64,000 nucleotides of DNA from Labilibacter sediminis (lineage in GTDB: Bacteria; Bacteroidota; Bacteroidia; Bacteroidales; Marinilabiliaceae): positions 124,001 to 188,000 of the forward strand of contig NZ_VCHY01000002.1 in NCBI RefSeq assembly GCF_005877885.1, read 5' to 3'. Shown here in pieces: positions 47,366 to 55,771 of this stretch. Position numbers and translations under genes: made by a program. Positions within the stretch are counted from its first letter, which is position 1; every line of letters starts with the position of its first letter. The notes beneath the pieces were generated by a model. That model worked only from the letters and a program-made list of their open reading frames with translations, searched no databases and was not told the origin of the DNA.

Positions 47366-48493
47366 TTATAAAGCTCCTTTGGTACTTGGCAGGGTATCGT
47401 TAAAAACATCCTTTTTTATGGCCATCTTCATCGCTCTTGCCAGGGCTTTAAAAATACCTTCTATCTTATGGTGTTCATTATCACCATTAGCCTGAACCTG
47501 AAGATTACTCAACGATGCATCAGAAAAACTTTTAAAGAAGTGTAAAAACATCTCTGTTGGCATATCTCCTACTTTCTCTCGTTTAAAATCTGCATCCCAT
47601 ACCAACCATGGACGACCTCCAAAATCCAGTGTCACCAAAGCCATACAGTCATCCATAGGCAAGCAATAACCATATCTTTCGATACCACGCTTATCACCCA
47701 AAGCCTCTTTAAAAGCTTGACCCAGTGCCAGGGCAGTATCTTCAATGGTATGATGTTCATCCACATGCAAATCACCGTCCACCTTAATCTTTAAATTACA
47801 CCCTGAGTGCTTTCCTATCTGCTCAAGCATATGATCAAAAAAATGCAAACCTGTTGAAATATCGCATTTCCCGGTACCATCCAGATTTAAATGAATCTCA
47901 ATATCTGTTTCTGATGTTTTTCTGACAACACTCGCTGTTCTTTCTTTAGAGAATAAAAACTCACATATTTTATCCCAGTCTTCAGATACCAAAACACAAA
48001 CCTCCTCGAGACTTTTGTTTTCTAACTCAGCCGATACCTCTGCGTTATTGGCAACAAAAATTGCCTTACAACCCATATTTTTAGCTAACTCAACATCCGT
48101 AATTCTATCTCCAATCACAAATGAGTTGCCCATATCATAATCCGAAGAAAAATATTTTCCTAACATGGCTGTACCTGGCTTACGAGTCGGAGAATTATCG
48201 CAGGGGAAGGAACGATCAATGAATATATCATCAAAAACAACCCCTTCATTCTCAAGCGTTTTTAGCATTTTATTTTGCGCAGGCCAAAAAGTTTCTTCTG
48301 GAAACGAATCTGTCCCTAATCCATCCTGATTGGTCACCATGGACAACTCAAAATCAAGCTTTGCAGCTATCTTTTGCAGGTTCGTAATGGCTTTAGGATA
48401 AAACTCTAACTTCTCCAGGCTATCCACCTGAAAATCCACCGGAGGTTCATTAATAATCGTTCCGTCTCTATCTATAAATAATACTCTTTGCAT
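47366..48493 (-). CDS. hisB: bifunctional histidinol-phosphatase / imidazoleglycerol-phosphate dehydratase
   Basis: The 375-residue protein covers steps 7 and 9 of histidine synthesis. The N-terminal HAD phosphatase (about 1-165) has the nucleophile motif D8-x-D10-G-T (LFIDRDGTI). The C-terminal IGPD half (about 180-375) has [38 protein letters not shown] and [18 protein letters not shown], with the metal-binding histidines. Last gene of hisGDCB. Confidence 0.97.
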   Translation of the reverse strand: MQRVLFIDRDGTIINEPPVDFQVDSLEKLEFYPKAITNLQKIAAKLDFELSMVTNQDGLGTDSFPEETFWPAQNKMLKTLENEGVVFDDIFIDRSFPCDNSPTRKPGTAMLGKYFSSDYDMGNSFVIGDRITDVELAKNMGCKAIFVANNAEVSAELENKSLEEVCVLVSEDWDKICEFLFSKERTASVVRKTSETDIEIHLNLDGTGKCDISTGLHFFDHMLEQIGKHSGCNLKIKVDGDLHVDEHHTIEDTALALGQAFKEALGDKRGIERYGYCLPMDDCMALVTLDFGGRPWLVWDADFKREKVGDMPTEMFLHFFKSFSDASLSNLQVQANGDNEHHKIEGIFKALARAMKMAIKKDVFNDTLPSTKGAL

Positions 48494-48548
48494 ATATTTT
48501 TCCCGCTTAAATCATTTTTATCAATTAGCTATTCACAAAACACTAATA

Positions 48549-49595
48549 CTACATACATTCTTGTTCGTATTTACCCAATGCCTGATACAAACTATTGTTT
48601 TCTTCCTGAGTTCCTATAGTAACTCGCAAACAACCTTCACATAAAGCTACTGTTGAACGATCCCTGATAATTACACCTTGTTCTACTAAATAATTATAAA
48701 TCTCTCTCGGTGCTGTAGTCTTAATTAAAAGATAATTGGCATCAGAAGGATAAATTTTCTCCACAAAAGAATACCCATCAAATTGTTGAGTCATCAGTTT
48801 CTTTTGCTCCATCAAATCAGCTACCCATTTATTTTTATCCTCTTCTGCAGCCAATAAATCAAAGGCTTTCTCTTGTGTAAGAATATTAACATTATAAGGA
48901 TACTTGATATGGTTAAAAATGCGGATAATTTCCTGTGAAGCAAAAGCCATTCCTAAACGGATACCTGCCATTCCCCATGCCTTACTAAAAGTTTGAAGCA
49001 CTATTAGGTTAGGATAAGTAGGCAGCTTCTTCAAGAAACTTTTTTCAGGTACAAAGTCTATATAAGCCTCATCCAGCACAACAATTCCCTCAAATTGCTC
49101 GATCAACTTCACAATATCATCAGCCTTAAAACTGTTACCTGTTGGATTATTAGGCGAACATATAAATAAAAGTTTTGTATGATCGTCAGCTGCTTTTAAA
49201 AGAGCATCCACATCAAGTTCAAAATCACTTGTCAGCTTAACTTTGCGGGTTTCAATATTATTAATATCCGCTGCTACCTGATACATACCGTAAGTAGGAT
49301 CAATGGATACCACGTTATCTAAACCCGGCTCACAAAACGCCCTAAATGCTAAATCAATGGCCTCATCACTCCCATTTCCTAAAAAAATAGAATCTTCTGA
49401 AACATGTTTTATTTCAGCAATACGTTTTTTCAGCTTACGCTGATAAGGATCGGGATAACGATTGTATGGCTGGTTATATGGATTTTCATTGGCATCCAAA
49501 AAAACTGCTTCTTCTCCTGAGAACTCATCTCGAGCTGAAGAATATGGTTTAAGCGATTTTATATTGGGACGAACTAATTGATCGAGCGATTTCAT
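48549..49595 (-). CDS. hisC: histidinol-phosphate aminotransferase
   Basis: The PLP enzyme (348 residues from the ATG at 49593-49595, [15 protein letters not shown]; an in-frame ATG six codons upstream is less likely) has the fold type I features [25 protein letters not shown] and CSPNNPTGN. Lys in [15 protein letters not shown] is the Schiff-base residue. It is the third gene of the his operon, between hisD and hisB. Confidence 0.96.
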   Translation of the reverse strand: MKSLDQLVRPNIKSLKPYSSARDEFSGEEAVFLDANENPYNQPYNRYPDPYQRKLKKRIAEIKHVSEDSIFLGNGSDEAIDLAFRAFCEPGLDNVVSIDPTYGMYQVAADINNIETRKVKLTSDFELDVDALLKAADDHTKLLFICSPNNPTGNSFKADDIVKLIEQFEGIVVLDEAYIDFVPEKSFLKKLPTYPNLIVLQTFSKAWGMAGIRLGMAFASQEIIRIFNHIKYPYNVNILTQEKAFDLLAAEEDKNKWVADLMEQKKLMTQQFDGYSFVEKIYPSDANYLLIKTTAPREIYNYLVEQGVIIRDRSTVALCEGCLRVTIGTQEENNSLYQALGKYEQECM

Positions 49596-49668
49596 AATGA
49601 TGTACTTTAGCACCCACCTTTAATTCTGGATATCCAAGAATATGCAGGTGCTTTGAATAAATATTTAT

Positions 49669-50955
49669 TTACTTTTTAAGAGAGTTCAACCTGATGGTAA
49701 CAGCGTTTTTATGCGCTTCGAGTTGCTCCGTGGCTGCCATCACCTCAATAGAAGGACCGATATTCTTTAATCCCTGAGGTGTAATTTTCTGGAAAGTAAT
49801 TTTTTTCATATAACTATCCATATTAACGCCACTATATGCTCTTGCATAACCATGTGTTGGTAAAGTATGATTTGTTCCTGAAGCATAATCACCAGCACTT
49901 TCAGGTGTATAGTTCCCTACAAAAACAGATCCGGCATTAATAATCTTATCAGCAATCTCATCCTCATCCCGCATAGCAATAATTAAATGTTCAGGAGCAT
50001 AATCATTAGTCATCTCAATCATTTCCTGATCATCCTTTAATAGTATAATACGACTATTCTCTAATGCCTTAGCAGCAATCTCTTTACGTGGCAAAGCATC
50101 TAGTTGAACCGCCAACTCCTGCTGAACTTCAGAAACAAGATCCTTACTATTGGTTACTAAAATCACCTGACTATCTACACCATGTTCTGCCTGACTTAAT
50201 AAATCTGATGCTATGAATGCAGGATTTGCTGACTCATCAGCCATCACTTCTACTTCAGAAGGACCGGCGGGCATGTCAATGGCCACATCCTTTAAACTCA
50301 CTATTTGTTTTGCTGCAGTAACATAGCTGTTACCAGGACCAAAAATCTTATCCACCTTCACAATACTTTCGGTACCGTAGGCCATGGCTCCAATAGCCTG
50401 AACACCTCCCAGCTTAAACACGTTTTTTATTCCTATTAACGAAGCAGTATATAATATAGCAGGATTTATATTTCCATCTTTATCCGGAGGAGTACAAAGA
50501 ACGATTTCTTTACATCCGGCAATTACTGCAGGTACAGCAAGCATAAGAACTGTTGAAAAAAGAGGCGCTGTTCCTCCGGGAATATAAAGTCCCACTTTTT
50601 CGATAGCCACACTTTTTTGCTTACATATCACCCCGGGCATGGTTTCAACCACCTTTACCGGAGAAAGCTGAGCTTCATGAAAATTCTCTACATTAAGCTT
50701 AGCTTTATAAATGGCCTCCTTTAAAACAGAAGGCACTTGCAAGCAAGCCTCATCCATTTCTTCTTTTGATACCTTTAACTGTTGAGCCGCAAAACCATCG
50801 AATTTTTCGGAATACGCTTTAGCTGCAGCATCTCCATTGGCCTTAATATCATTCAATATATTTTGAACGGTATCAAATAAATTACTTAAATCATTTTCCG
50901 GACGCTGAAGCAATTTAGCCCACTCACTTTTTTCCGGATATTCATATACCTGCAT
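49669..50955 (-). CDS. hisD: histidinol dehydrogenase
   Basis: HisD (428 aa) makes the last two oxidations to histidine, using NAD and zinc. Family signature segments are VGLYIPGGTAPLFSTVLML, DMPAGPSEVEVMADES, DLLSQAEHGVDSQVILVT and the conserved ending HTLPTHGYARAYSGV. Length is usual. It lies between hisG (71-base gap) and hisC. Confidence 0.97.
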   Translation of the reverse strand: MQVYEYPEKSEWAKLLQRPENDLSNLFDTVQNILNDIKANGDAAAKAYSEKFDGFAAQQLKVSKEEMDEACLQVPSVLKEAIYKAKLNVENFHEAQLSPVKVVETMPGVICKQKSVAIEKVGLYIPGGTAPLFSTVLMLAVPAVIAGCKEIVLCTPPDKDGNINPAILYTASLIGIKNVFKLGGVQAIGAMAYGTESIVKVDKIFGPGNSYVTAAKQIVSLKDVAIDMPAGPSEVEVMADESANPAFIASDLLSQAEHGVDSQVILVTNSKDLVSEVQQELAVQLDALPRKEIAAKALENSRIILLKDDQEMIEMTNDYAPEHLIIAMRDEDEIADKIINAGSVFVGNYTPESAGDYASGTNHTLPTHGYARAYSGVNMDSYMKKITFQKITPQGLKNIGPSIEVMAATEQLEAHKNAVTIRLNSLKK

Positions 50956-51026
50956 ATCGCTATTATTAAGATCGAATTGATTAAAATCTTCAATTCAGTA
51001 TCGTAACTCTTATTTAACTGACCGTA

Positions 51027-51884
51027 TTACAAGATCATTTTTTCAATAGGGAAAGTAATTATTCCTTGAGCTCCACACTCTTTTAACTTACCAATATTTT
51101 CCCAAAATTGTTTTTCTGATATTACCGAATGAATTGAACTCCATCCTTCTTCAGCTAAAGGAAGAACAGTCGGACTCTTCATTCCCGGAAGAATTTCAGC
51201 GATTTCATCTACCTTATTATTCGGCGCATTTAATAAGATATACTTATTTGAACTTGCTGTCATTACCGAATTAATACGAAATAATAGCTCATCTAATAAA
51301 GCTTGCTTTTCAGCTGATAAATCATCTGCTTTTACCAATAAAGCTTCCGATTTCATCACAACCTCTACTTCTTTAAGCCTATTAGCTACCAAAGTACTTC
51401 CTGAACTTACGATATCAAAAATACCATCTGCTAAACCAATACCCGGAGCAATTTCCACAGATCCTGCAATTTCGTGTATTTCAGCATTCACATTCATCTT
51501 ATCGAAATACTTCTTTAAAATCACCGGATAAGAAGTAGCTACTTTTTTATTTTGAAAATACTCCAGTCCATTATATTCATCAGCCTTAGGAATAGCTAAA
51601 GAAATACGACACTTACTAAAGCCCAATCTTTTTGCAATGGCAATTTTAAAGTCTTTTTCTTCTACTTCATTCTCACCCACTACACCTATATCAGCAACTT
51701 TATCAGCAATAGTTTGTGGAATATCGTCATCTCTTAAAAACAAAACTTCAATAGGAAAGTTTGGTGATTGTGCAACCAACTTACCACTACCAATATTAAA
51801 CTTTATTCCAGCTTCCTTTAAAAGCTTCATGGAATCATCGTGCAATCTTCCTTTTTTCTGTAAAGCAATTCTTATTTTCTCCAT
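51027..51884 (-). CDS. hisG: ATP phosphoribosyltransferase (long form)
   Basis: HisG (285 aa) is the first enzyme of histidine synthesis. The N-terminal catalytic domain (KIRIALQKKGRLHDDSMKLL, IADKVADIGVVGENEV, IFDIVSSGSTLVANRL) is followed by a C-terminal ACT-like regulatory domain (about 210-285, MKSPTVLPLAEEGWSSIHSVI). The length shows the feedback-inhibited long form, so no HisZ is needed. Its expression is controlled by the leader and attenuator immediately upstream. Confidence 0.97.
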   Translation of the reverse strand: MEKIRIALQKKGRLHDDSMKLLKEAGIKFNIGSGKLVAQSPNFPIEVLFLRDDDIPQTIADKVADIGVVGENEVEEKDFKIAIAKRLGFSKCRISLAIPKADEYNGLEYFQNKKVATSYPVILKKYFDKMNVNAEIHEIAGSVEIAPGIGLADGIFDIVSSGSTLVANRLKEVEVVMKSEALLVKADDLSAEKQALLDELLFRINSVMTASSNKYILLNAPNNKVDEIAEILPGMKSPTVLPLAEEGWSSIHSVISEKQFWENIGKLKECGAQGIITFPIEKMIL

Positions 51885-51921
51885 CTTAATATGTCTTAAA
51901 TATAATTCTCAATTATTTGAT

Positions 51922-51956
51922 AAAAAAAAGAGGGCTCCCAAAATTGGTAAGCCCTC
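51922..51956 (-). terminator. attenuator terminator of the his operon
   Basis: In the leader RNA, GAGGGCT (complement of 51950-51956) pairs with AGCCCTC (complement of 51930-51936), followed by eight U residues (51922-51929). It lies 33 bases downstream of the leader-peptide stop and 38 bases before hisG. Position and composition fit a transcription attenuator. Confidence 0.9.
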
Positions 51957-51988
51957 CTATATTATTACATACAACAATCTCGGCCCAC

Positions 51989-52036
51989 CTATAGTAGATA
52001 AAAATGATGTCCGTGATGATGTGTGATATTTGTCAT
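51989..52036 (-). CDS. hisL: his operon leader peptide
   Basis: A 15-codon frame from the ATG at 52034-52036 to TAG at 51989-51991 encodes MTNITHHHGHHFYLL, with five histidines in six residues. It lies about 15 bases after the predicted transcription start and just ahead of a terminator hairpin, the textbook arrangement for attenuation. When charged tRNA-His is scarce the ribosome would stall on the His codons (CAT and CAC) and prevent the terminator. The sequence of a competing antiterminator is not certain; a GGTGGGCC stretch after the stop is one candidate arm. Confidence 0.9.
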   Translation of the reverse strand: MTNITHHHGHHFYLL

Positions 52037-52056
52037 TGTTCTTTGTTAAATCGATA

Positions 52057-52087
52057 CAAAAGTAGACGTAATTTTTAAAAATACAAA
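52057..52087 (-). promoter_or_regulatory. promoter of the hisGDCB operon
   Basis: Minus strand TTTG (52084-52087), exactly 19 bases, then TACTTTTG (52057-52064): a full match to the Bacteroidota promoter consensus. The predicted start is around 52050, giving a leader RNA of about 130-170 bases up to hisG. Confidence 0.8.
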
Positions 52088-52104
52088 TTTACAAGGCTTA
52101 TAAA

Positions 52105-52125
52105 TTGTTAATTTATCATTAACAA
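52105..52125. promoter_or_regulatory. Crp/Fnr-like dyad between his and cbb3 operons
   Basis: TTGTTAAT (52105-52112) and ATTAACAA (52118-52125) form a perfect 8-bp dyad around 5 bases. It lies 18 bases upstream of the his promoter and about 150 bases upstream of the Fe-S protein gene. Size and form resemble sites of the Crp/Fnr family, which often controls cbb3 oxidases. A TATATTCG at 52213-52220 may be the respiratory operon's -7 box. Confidence 0.4.
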
Positions 52126-52277
52126 CAAAAAACCTTATTAAGATTAGGTATAAATTAGCAAGCACTTATCGATGTTAAATCTTAATGAAGTAAATTAAAA
52201 CATGAATTTTTATATATTCGGCATTGCATTACCTAAATAGATTTTTACACTGAAAGTATTACAAAATATAATCAACC

Positions 52278-53234
52278 ATGAGTTCTGAACAAAGCAACAA
52301 ATCCAATGCCCCAAAGAAATCTAAAGGCTTAAACTCACGCCGCGATTTCATGCGTAAAATAGGTTTAATTGGAGCAGCAGCTACAACCGGCGCTGTATCA
52401 TCCGGTTTTACCTCTTCTTCATCTGCCAATAACGAATACGTAAAAGTATTAACTTCAGACAATAAACTTGTTGAAATCCCTAAAAGTCAGGTACAGGAAG
52501 TAAAACTAAACACTGCAGCTTTACAATCGCGTGGCAGAATCGGGATCCCCGGAAAAAGATGGGTAATGGTGATTGATTTAGCCAAATGCAGAAATGCACG
52601 TGAATGTATAAAAGGTTGTCAGGAACACCACCACCTGCACCCTTATCAATATCACATTAACACTTTAGTTATGCAGGACAACCCTCAGTCGGCTCCATAC
52701 AATATGCCAAAACCCTGTATGCACTGCGACAATCCTCCCTGTGTATCTGTTTGCCCTGTAGATGCAACTTTTAAACGTCAGGATGGAGTAGTATTGATAG
52801 ACAATGAGCGTTGCATCGGTTGTAGATTTTGTATGGCAGCTTGTCCGTATTCAGTTCGTGTATTTAACTGGGAAGAACCTTTTCAGGCTCAGCTATACAA
52901 AGAAGAACCTATGGAGTATGATGTGGAAACAAACATACCTCAGAAAAAAGGTACCATTACCAAATGCTTATTTAGTGCAGATTGCCTAAGGGATGGCGAA
53001 TTACCAACCTGCGTTAGAGCTTGTCCGAATGAGGTATTTTATTTTGGTGACCAAAATGAAGATGCTGTAACCAACGGAACCACCAGACAAACTGTAGTAC
53101 TAAGTGAACTTTTAGAAAAAAACGCAGGTTATCGTTTAATGGAAGAATTAGGAACCAAACCACGTGTCTATTACCTGCCTCCTAAGGATAGAGTTTTTGA
53201 AACACCTGAGAAACCAGATAATCATCATAGTTAA
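52278..53234 (+). CDS. exported 4Fe-4S ferredoxin-type respiratory subunit
   Basis: The 318-residue protein has a twin-arginine signal (S20-R-R-D-F-M25), so it is folded with its clusters before export. It has four cluster motifs: C147-x2-C-x4-C-x3-C159 and C179-x2-C-x2-C-x3-C189 are canonical, while two are altered. Motif I reads C104-x2-A107-x2-C110-x3-C114, and motif IV C230-x2-S233-x2-C236-x8-C245-x3-C249. The altered motifs could hold [3Fe-4S] centres, as in the ActB subunit of alternative complex III. It is first in the respiratory operon, 17 bases before the NrfD-like gene. Confidence 0.9.
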   Translation: MSSEQSNKSNAPKKSKGLNSRRDFMRKIGLIGAAATTGAVSSGFTSSSSANNEYVKVLTSDNKLVEIPKSQVQEVKLNTAALQSRGRIGIPGKRWVMVIDLAKCRNARECIKGCQEHHHLHPYQYHINTLVMQDNPQSAPYNMPKPCMHCDNPPCVSVCPVDATFKRQDGVVLIDNERCIGCRFCMAACPYSVRVFNWEEPFQAQLYKEEPMEYDVETNIPQKKGTITKCLFSADCLRDGELPTCVRACPNEVFYFGDQNEDAVTNGTTRQTVVLSELLEKNAGYRLMEELGTKPRVYYLPPKDRVFETPEKPDNHHS

Positions 53235-53251
53235 ACCATAAATCCTAGAAT

Positions 53252-54598
53252 ATGTCCGGACACAATATTAAGTTTAACAAAGAAAAGTTAGACAAAATTG
53301 CTACAGATGTTCTTAAACCTCTTGGCTTCAATGGAGCCTTTAAGGTATGGATGTCCTTTTTAACCGTGGCGCTCTTAGCCTGTTTATATGCCTATTCGAT
53401 TCAATACCGCGAAGGATTAATTGTAACTGGAATGCGCGACATGGTAAGTTGGGGAATGTATATTGCCAACTTTGTATTTTTTGTAGCTACGGCCCTTGTG
53501 GGTATGCTTATAAGTGGAGTTATCGGCCTGTTAGGTTATAAATGGATTAAGCCCATCACACGAATTGCAGAAATCATAGCGGTGGCTTTTGCTGCAGTTG
53601 CCGGCTTGGTTATTGTCTCTGACATGGGACGACCTGAAAGACTCCTTCACGTTTTCATGTACGGTAGAGTTCAGTCGCCCATTTTATGGGACGTAACCGT
53701 GGTAACAACATACTTAGTTATTAGTACTTTATTGTATTTACTTCCTCTTATACCTGATTTAGCCATAGCACGAGGAAGAGGACATGAAATGCCTAAATGG
53801 CAGGCAAAAATTTATGAGCTTTTATCTTTTAACTGGACGCATCACCCAAAGCAATACCAGTTACTTTTTAAGTCGACTCGGTTACTTTTTATTTTGGTAA
53901 TTCCAACAGCCTTTGCCATACACACAGTTACCTCATGGTTACTAGCGGTTAACTCTCGATCGGGGTGGGATAGCACTATTTTTGGGCCATACTTTTTAAC
54001 CGGGGCATTTGTTACCGGAATGGCTGCTGTAGTAATTGCCGTTTTCTTTTTCAGAAACAGTTATAAGTTAAGAGAATACCTGGATGACAGTCTGTTTGAC
54101 AAAATGGGCAAATTACTGGAATTTGTATGTGTCGTTTATTTCTACTTTAACCTGAATGAGTTTGTTGTACCTGCATATAAAATGAAAGAATTTGATGCCG
54201 TACATATTCATGAACTCTTTGTTGGCAAGCATGCGATTATGTTTTGGTTTTCACAAATCTGCGGATTAATTATTCCAATGATTATTTTACTATGGAAACC
54301 ATTCCGTAAGCCGGTACCATTGTTTATCATCTCGTTATTTGTGATTGTTGGTGCGTGGTTAAAACGATATATCATTGTTATTCCAACCATGGAACACCCA
54401 TTTTTACCCATCCAAAATTTACCAAATGAATGGATAGTTTATTCTCCTACGGTTATTGAAACCATGGTAACCATTGGATCAATAATTATGGGTGTGATGA
54501 TTATTTCTGTTTTAGCCAAACTCTTCCCTGTGATTCCAATTTGGGAAATGGCCGAAGAAGAAGATCAAAACGAAGACAAAACAACCAAAATCATTTAA
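53252..54598 (+). CDS. NrfD/PsrC-type quinol-binding membrane subunit
   Basis: The 448-residue membrane protein has ten predicted helices of the NrfD/ActC family, with the opening MRDMVSWGMYIANFVFFVATALVG-like pattern (around residues 60-85) and MGRPERLLHVFMYGRVQSP. Family members bind quinol at the periplasmic side and pass electrons to a partner Fe-S subunit, here the product of the preceding gene. The order Fe-S, NrfD, cytochrome c suggests a quinol-to-cytochrome route. Twin NrfD subunits (ActC plus ActF) are not present. Confidence 0.9.
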   Translation: MSGHNIKFNKEKLDKIATDVLKPLGFNGAFKVWMSFLTVALLACLYAYSIQYREGLIVTGMRDMVSWGMYIANFVFFVATALVGMLISGVIGLLGYKWIKPITRIAEIIAVAFAAVAGLVIVSDMGRPERLLHVFMYGRVQSPILWDVTVVTTYLVISTLLYLLPLIPDLAIARGRGHEMPKWQAKIYELLSFNWTHHPKQYQLLFKSTRLLFILVIPTAFAIHTVTSWLLAVNSRSGWDSTIFGPYFLTGAFVTGMAAVVIAVFFFRNSYKLREYLDDSLFDKMGKLLEFVCVVYFYFNLNEFVVPAYKMKEFDAVHIHELFVGKHAIMFWFSQICGLIIPMIILLWKPFRKPVPLFIISLFVIVGAWLKRYIIVIPTMEHPFLPIQNLPNEWIVYSPTVIETMVTIGSIIMGVMIISVLAKLFPVIPIWEMAEEEDQNEDKTTKII

Positions 54599-54608
54599 GA
54601 ACAGTACA

Positions 54609-55538
54609 ATGAGAAGATATTATACAACATTAATTCTAAGTGTATGTGCTGTTTTTGGATTATCAGCACAAAGCACCTGGTCAGTACCTCAGGATCAAAA
54701 AGAAAAACTCAATACTATTGAATTTACTGAGTCAATGGAAAAATCAGGAGCAGATGTATTTGCAGGCAAATGTAAAGTTTGTCATGGAGTTCCTGGCCAA
54801 AACAATTTTAATGCCCTTTTAAATCCTTCTCCGGGGGATCCGGCTGGTGACAAATTTCAGAAAAACACTGATGGTGAACTATTTTATAAAATTAGTGAAG
54901 GAAGAGTAACCATGCCTTCTTTTAAAACAGCATTAAGTAAAGATGACATCTGGAATATTATCGCTTACGTAAGGAGCTTTAATCCTACATATGTACAGGA
55001 AACATCTGAAAAAATTGAGACCAATATCCCGGAAGGCACTCAGCTAGCCATGGATATCTCATACAACACAGACAAGGATGTAGTTGAAGTTTTATTAACA
55101 GGAACTTTAAATGACATTACCAATCCTGTTGGAGGGGTGAACATCAAACTTATGGCCCAAAGATATTTTGGAAATCTTCAGATAGATGAAGCCAAGTCTA
55201 CCAACAAAAGAGGTATCGCTACCTTTAGCTGGAATAAGGAATTACCAGGTGACTCTTTGGGTAATATAGAATTGATGGCATCGTTTGTTGATTCAGACAT
55301 CTACGGCCCTTTATCATCAGAGAAAAAACTGGTTATAGGAAAACCAAATAACAATCCTCCTTTAAACAAAGGCAGAGCCATGTGGAACACCGTTAAAAAA
55401 GCTCCTCTTTGGATTATTATTGGATACACCGGGGCAGTTTTAATTGTATGGATATTTATTTTTTACGTTCTATTTTCACTAAAAAACATTTTTGCTTTAG
55501 GTAAAGAATCTATTAGCGAAGATGAAAAATTAATTTAA
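54609..55538 (+). CDS. membrane-anchored monohaem cytochrome c
   Basis: The 309-residue protein has a signal peptide (to about FGLSAQ) and one haem site C55-K-V-C58-H59. A methionine axial ligand is probable in GRVTMPSF (about 108). After the cytochrome domain comes a beta-rich domain (about 140-250) and a C-terminal membrane helix (about 270-292, WIIIGYTGAVLIVWIFIFYV). It resembles the cytochrome of ACIII-type complexes (ActE-like) and may carry electrons from the NrfD module to CcoP or CcoO. It is 10 bases after the NrfD gene. Confidence 0.9.
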   Translation: MRRYYTTLILSVCAVFGLSAQSTWSVPQDQKEKLNTIEFTESMEKSGADVFAGKCKVCHGVPGQNNFNALLNPSPGDPAGDKFQKNTDGELFYKISEGRVTMPSFKTALSKDDIWNIIAYVRSFNPTYVQETSEKIETNIPEGTQLAMDISYNTDKDVVEVLLTGTLNDITNPVGGVNIKLMAQRYFGNLQIDEAKSTNKRGIATFSWNKELPGDSLGNIELMASFVDSDIYGPLSSEKKLVIGKPNNNPPLNKGRAMWNTVKKAPLWIIIGYTGAVLIVWIFIFYVLFSLKNIFALGKESISEDEKLI

Positions 55539-55552
55539 TTCACCTGGCTCAA

Positions 55553-55753
55553 ATGAACATTCTGTATTTGTTGGTAGGCGTTAGTTTGTGTGCAGCCCTT
55601 TTCTTTCTGGGTTTGTTTATTTGGGCAGTAAAATCGGGTCAATACGAAGATATTTATTCTCCTTCGGTTCGAATTTTATTTGATGATGAAGATAATTCTG
55701 ATTCTAAACAATCAGAGTTAAAAGAAGAACAAAAAGAAGAAAACAAATTGTAA
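55553..55753 (+). CDS. ccoS: cbb3 oxidase assembly protein CcoS
   Basis: The 66-residue protein has one N-terminal membrane helix (MNILYLLVGVSLCAALFFLG), then the family motif FIWAVKSGQYEDIYSP and an acidic tail. CcoS is needed for cofactor insertion into cbb3 oxidase. It lies between the cytochrome c gene and ccoNO. Confidence 0.92.
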   Translation: MNILYLLVGVSLCAALFFLGLFIWAVKSGQYEDIYSPSVRILFDDEDNSDSKQSELKEEQKEENKL

Positions 55754-55771
55754 ATCTTTTTAGCATATATA

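Noticed and set aside
51637-52026. Plus-strand open frame of 129 codons across the start of hisG
   Set aside because: It is antisense to hisG and to the his leader and terminator, which have strong independent support.
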